Positions 60,301 through 64,000 of a DNA stretch of 64,000 nucleotides are shown piece after piece. The stretch covers positions 5,456,001 through 5,520,000 of the forward strand of contig JAYJMM010000116.1 of the NCBI GenBank assembly GCA_037349105.1. Reading direction: 5' to 3'. Position 1 is the stretch's first letter. Every line of letters starts with the position of its first letter. Made by a program: the position numbers and the translations under genes. A model generated the notes under the pieces. That model did not search any database. It was not told the DNA's origin and saw only the letters and a program-made list of their open reading frames with translations. Source of the DNA: Limnomonas spitsbergensis (lineage: Eukaryota > Chlorophyta > Chlorophyceae > Chlamydomonadales).

Positions 60301-63300
60301 CATGGCAGGATATGGCATGGCATGGCATGGCAAGGCTTTGCATGGCATGGCAAGGCATAGCATGGCATGGCAAAAGGCATAGCATGGCATGGCATGACAT
60401 GGCGTGGCTTGGGCCTTGTGAGCAGATGCAACCCAGAAGGGCAGTGGAGGGATATGGAGGGACATGAATCATTCTGACAACCACAGAACCTTTCCACTGG
60501 ACCATTATACTGAACCAATGACAGTGTTGTAGCCTACCTTGTGGCCTATTTCACCTTTCTCCATATGCCCTGTGGCGCTTTCAGAGCCGCTTGAACGATT
60601 TCGTCAAGGGCAGCGTTGAGCAGATGTTGGAGCTCAAGCACCTGGACAATAAAGCCAAGAACGCGGAGGGTAAGTGGAATAGACACACGCATGGAAACTT
60701 GTGAACCTCCTCACTCTCCCCAAATTTCCCCTTGATCTGGTGCTCTGCAAGCTGCCCAAGTATTAAGCTTAGCCCGCACATCTGGGTCATGCCTTGTGAA
60801 GGGCTCTTAACCCTTAACTCTGAGGATCTGGACCATGTCTTGTTTGAATCACTAATTCTCTCTGAACTACCATTTCACAATTTCCTCTTTACACTGCTGT
60901 ATCACATTCTCATGCATACTTGGCAAAGTATCCAATACAACATTTGTTTTTGCAGTGGTCAATTATTTCCTTTGTGCCCACAGCGCTTTTTGATTGCAGA
61001 TTATCTGCTGCATTTTATGGTTCATACCAAGTTTCACACCTACCCTACAGTGTAGTCGCTTTTTGGTAGGAAGCCCAGTGGGATGGAGTGGGATTGATCT
61101 AGCTCTCGGTCCTCGTTTATAAAGAGCCGGAACAGGTACGCCGGCACCGGTGCTTAATACACCAAATCTCCGCTGGACTTCACAAAAACACCCCCTGTGA
61201 GGTTTTGGACGACAAATCCCGCTCTTTCTCCTCCCCCACCTGAACCACATGATCTCCTCCTCCCCTCTGAAACACTTGGCAATGATCACGTCCTCCCCCC
61301 CCTCCTGTGCAGCTGAGGCAGTGTCCCTCAATAAGGCCAACAACCAGCTGGGGATCCGCATGGCAGGGGCTGAGGTCAAGGTCCAAGCCCTCACCAGCCA
61401 GATAGAAGCGGCCAGGATCAAAGCCAAGGAAATGAAGGTGGGTCCTAAGGGCGGCCGGGGTCAAAGTTAAGGAAATGAAGGTGGGTCCGAAGGGCGGCCA
61501 GGATTAAGGCCTCGTATATAAAGGCGAGTGTATCGAGGCTGCCAAGGTCAAGGCTGAGGAAAAGAAGGTAGGTATACCAAGGCTGCCAAGGTCAAGACCA
61601 AGGAAACGAAGGTGGGTGCCTCTCCTTGAACCTTCCGTGCTGACAAGTCACTGTTTCACACACATGCTCCCAGCTGCTTGTGGCCTTGCTGATGTGCCCT
61701 CCTTATCCGCCCCTCATGCTATCCTCATGAGAACCATTGTGTTTCCTTCTCCTTCTTTTTAGCCCCGTGTCCTTTTCCGCTTCCAAGGGCCCCTCCCAAT
61801 GCCCCCTCGCCCTGTTGCAGGCCAGTGCGGATGTCAGGGACGCTGCCAACCTGCGGCTCAAGGCCGCTCTCCAGGAGCAGCAGAGCATCGCCTCCAGGCA
61901 GTATTTCCAGATCATGCAGCTAGAGCAAGCGCTACTGCAGACCCGCGTGGAGAAGAAGGAGGTGCAGGAGGAGTCTCGCAGGTGAGGGCTCCCGGGGGAC
62001 CGACAGGAAAGAGTGCGAGACAAGGAAATAATTCAGGGTTCCAGCAAACCGCAGTCAAAACAAAAATCTCCCATGCCTAGAATAATCAAGAAGTCTGCAG
62101 TTTTGAAACGATTGAAATCCCTGAAAAATACGTCTATATAATACACCCCCCCGATCCCTTTGGGCCTGTATAGCAAGGCACGTGCAGGTTGCTCACCCCC
62201 GCCACATTCCCCTCCTCCTGGCCAGCAGGGAGTCTATATCACACGGGGTCTCCGGCGCCCTCATCGACGAGGCTGGCTGGGAGCGGCGGCTGGCTGACCG
62301 CAGCCTGGCCTACACCATGCTGCACACAGATTATGTGGTCAAGATGCATGACCTGGATGAGCTCAGGTGCGGATCAGGGTCGCCCTGGATTTGGGGAGAA
62401 TCAGAGGTACAGGATCTCTAGGTAAGATCAAGTATGGGGGAGATCAAGGGTATAGAATCTGGGCAAGATGAAATGCACAAGATCTGGTTAAGATCAAAAT
62501 GGGTGACGTGAAATATATGGGTGTGATGAAGGGCGCAGAATCTGGCAGAATATAGGGCAAGATGAAACGCACAGAATCTGGGTAAGATCAAAAGGACAGG
62601 ATCTGGGTGCAATATCAAAGTTAAAGGATATGAATATAAAGGTGCTGGAGGGAGGAGAGAGCATGCGTTGACGGGAACACAATCCAGAGGCAGCTCCAGT
62701 TCCAGCCCTCCCAACCTGCGGCACCCTATCTTGTGTCAGGATGGTTTCAATGCCATTAATAATATATAGCTTGTCAATCCTCAGCACATGTTTCAGGGGT
62801 TCAATGTCTCAATCCGTATGTTCATCATCCTATGCTAATCAACTTCTCATTGTTTAACAAAATCAAACCCCGGCCACTTCATGCCCCCCATTCATGCTCT
62901 CGCATAGCGCTTCCACATCCTCCCTCCCCCCCCCCTTGCTTCCGCCCCACACCCCAGAATTTTCAGCCAGAAGCTCAACATGGCCAAACTCCAAGCCCGT
63001 ACTTTCCCTTTAAAGCCCTCCTCCTCTGCCCATATACCATCTCTGCCCAGGTATTGCAGTTAGAAGCTTCAGGATCAAATGAGAATGATGCAGGGCACCT
63101 TTGCTTTCCTAAACCCTTGCTGCTCCCCTTTCATGATCTCCCCCCTTCTTCCACACCAACCCTCTTGGACAAGGTTTCCAATCAGAAGCTCAACATTGCC
63201 AACCCCTGGACCCCTTGCTGCTCCCCTTTCATACTCTCCCCCTCTGCTCTTGCATCTCTCCCCCCCAACAGGGTTTCCAATCAGATGCTCAACATTGCCA

Positions 63301-63635
63301 AACCCTGGACCCCTTGCTGCTCCCCTTTCATACTCTCCCCCTCTGCTCTTGCATCTCTCCCCCCCCTCAACAGGGTTTCCAATCAGATGCTCAACACTGC
63401 CAAACCCTGGACCCCTTGCTGCTCCCCTTTCATACATTCCCCCTCTGCTCCTGCATCTCTCCCCCCCCAACAGGGTTTCCAATCAGAAGCTGAAGGATCA
63501 AGTGAGCCTCATGGAGGGCACCTTTGCCACCGCGGAACGACAGATTGAGGTGGCCCAGACACTGTCGGAGAAGTTCCGCAGGAAGTGGGAGAATGGCCGC
63601 ATGTTCACAGCTGACCTAGAGAGTGCAAATAGGAG
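54331..63635 (+). CDS. Large coiled-coil protein, 5' part only (unrecognised)
   Basis: Ten exons, all in phase: 54331-54550, 54928-55370, 55522-55626, 56604-56804, 58188-58304, 60585-60669, 61313-61437, 61821-61981, 62229-62366 and 63474-63635 (GC donor, GAG/GCAAGT). This gives 585 residues and the gene continues past the window. Residues 1-220 are Ser/Pro/Thr-rich and probably disordered. A compact region follows ([38 protein letters not shown]). From about residue 330 the protein is heptad-like helix ([48 protein letters not shown]). Architecture suggests a structural, possibly ciliary or centrosomal protein; that is inference only. Another Met at 54376 could be the start. Introns 4 and 5 are expanded by the 12-bp and GGCAT arrays. 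Confidence 0.75.
56855..57857. repeat. 12-bp (ATGAGGCCTAGG)n array in intron 4
   Basis: About 83 nearly perfect units, interrupted at about six places by an ATGAGGGTGAGG variant that carries a GGTGAG donor-like string. Each unit contains the CCTAGG palindrome. The array is open in several frames (RPRM on plus, GLIL on minus) but only because the period is a multiple of three. Confidence 0.98.
58540..60410. repeat. ~1.9-kb GGCAT/AGCAT pentanucleotide array in intron 5
   Basis: Built from GGCAT and AGCAT pentamers with higher-order groupings such as GGCATAGCAT and GGCATAAGCAT. The stretches 59835-60045 and 60175-60290 are almost pure GGCAT, implying recent expansion; the left half is more mixed and older. 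Confidence 0.98.
61438..61620 (+). repeat. Duplicated 3' edges and donors of exon 7
   Basis: Exon 7 ends AAGGAAATGAAG/GTGGGTCC at 61437. The intron repeats GGAAATGAAG/GTGGGTCC with donor at 61481, GAGGAAAAGAAG/GTAGGT at 61568 and AAGGAAACGAAG/GTGGGT at 61612, each preceded by a GCC(A/G)(A/G)G(A/G)TCAA(A/G)-like stretch. Confidence 0.85.
62940..63480 (+). repeat. ~100-bp array copying the acceptor and start of exon 10
   Basis: Copies of a CAG followed by GGTTTCCAATCAGA-GCT begin near 62952, 63050, 63171, 63271, 63373 and 63474 (the real exon). The copy at 63050 is most diverged but includes matches far into exon 10 (GATCAA.TGAG..T.ATG.AGGGCACCTTTGC). The last three share CTGGACCCCTTGCTGCTCC and a CTCTGCTCTTGCATCTCTCC pyrimidine tract. 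Confidence 0.93.
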
Positions 63636-64000
63636 GCAAGTCGGTGGGGTTCAGGATTTGAGGTCCAGGTTTTGTTTCAGTTGCAGTGAGCGCAGATGGA
63701 CGGAAGGGCGAGCAGGGCAGTGCTTGAGCAGTGTCCAGATGGCAGGCTTGTCAGGGTTTAGCTGGAGGGGATGGGGCGACCACGTGGTGCTAGTATTGTC
63801 TAAGTAGTGTGCTGTTGATATCACTGCATCTGTGCATCCTCCCAGCAGACCTTTTTGAAAGGGCTAGGCAGAGCAGGACTAACTGGACACGCCATGAAAA
63901 TATGCCGCACCACCCCATCCTTTGCATCACTGGTGTGTTGAGTGCTGCCGGAGTACATATAAGTGCCTCAGTAGCATTGTAACTGCTCCCTAGCTCTTTA
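63636..64000. other. Intron 10 of the coiled-coil gene (start)
   Basis: Follows the GC donor at 63636. A CTCCCAGCAG acceptor-like site at 63840-63849 does not open a convincing exon. Confidence 0.4.

Noticed and set aside
58434..60518. Many Met/His/Ala/Cys-repeat ORFs on both strands
   Set aside because: Artefacts of the GGCAT array; no start context, domains or splice support.

Overview
The window is nuclear DNA of a eukaryote, most likely a unicellular green alga (Chlorophyta). Genes are intron-rich, with canonical GT-AG splice sites, two GC-AG donors and TGTAA polyadenylation signals. The gene set includes a nuclear chloroplast-envelope CemA/PxcA-type protein and plant-like versions of VPS53 (HIT1), UTR2 and the mitochondrial succinate/fumarate carrier. 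Genus is not resolved. I reconstructed exons by hand from splice sites, reading-frame phase and family conservation.

Layout. 1-2.7 kb: AT-rich gag-like retroelement remnant (minus) running off the left edge. 2.7-6.0 kb: repeats, a hairpin and a weak zinc-finger remnant. 6.1-7.7 kb: 3' end of a LINE (minus), frameshifted by a 22-bp triplication. 8.2-10.9 kb: small coiled-coil protein (plus). 13.4-15.5 kb: METTL12/13-type methyltransferase (minus). 16.2-17.6 kb: succinate/fumarate carrier (plus). 18.9-22.5 kb: DLDG1/CemA homologue (plus). 23.4-25.5 kb: SLC35B/UTR2 nucleotide-sugar transporter (minus). 25.7-30.7 kb: a ~640-bp inverted repeat flanking an unrecognised, possibly broken gene; the right arm carries a 365-bp insertion whose empty site survives in the left arm. 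31.2-46.5 kb: VPS53 (minus, 21 exons). 46.9-52.6 kb: purple acid phosphatase (plus), head-to-head with VPS53. 54.3-64 kb: 5' part of a coiled-coil protein gene (plus), with two introns swollen by a 12-bp array and a GGCAT array.

The genes are ordinary housekeeping functions with no evident shared pathway. The strongest unusual signal lies in the introns. In VPS53, the coiled-coil gene and perhaps the phosphatase, tandem repeats abut exon borders and copy the splice site itself, often with adjoining exon sequence. Cases include an AG-free 29-bp minisatellite leading into VPS53 exon 8, a 94-96-bp array repeating the acceptor and first 42 nt of VPS53 exon 10, a ~100-bp array repeating an acceptor and exon start in the coiled-coil gene, and duplicated 5' splice sites after its exon 7. 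This looks like one recurrent process creating decoy splice sites, pseudo-exons and perhaps new introns.
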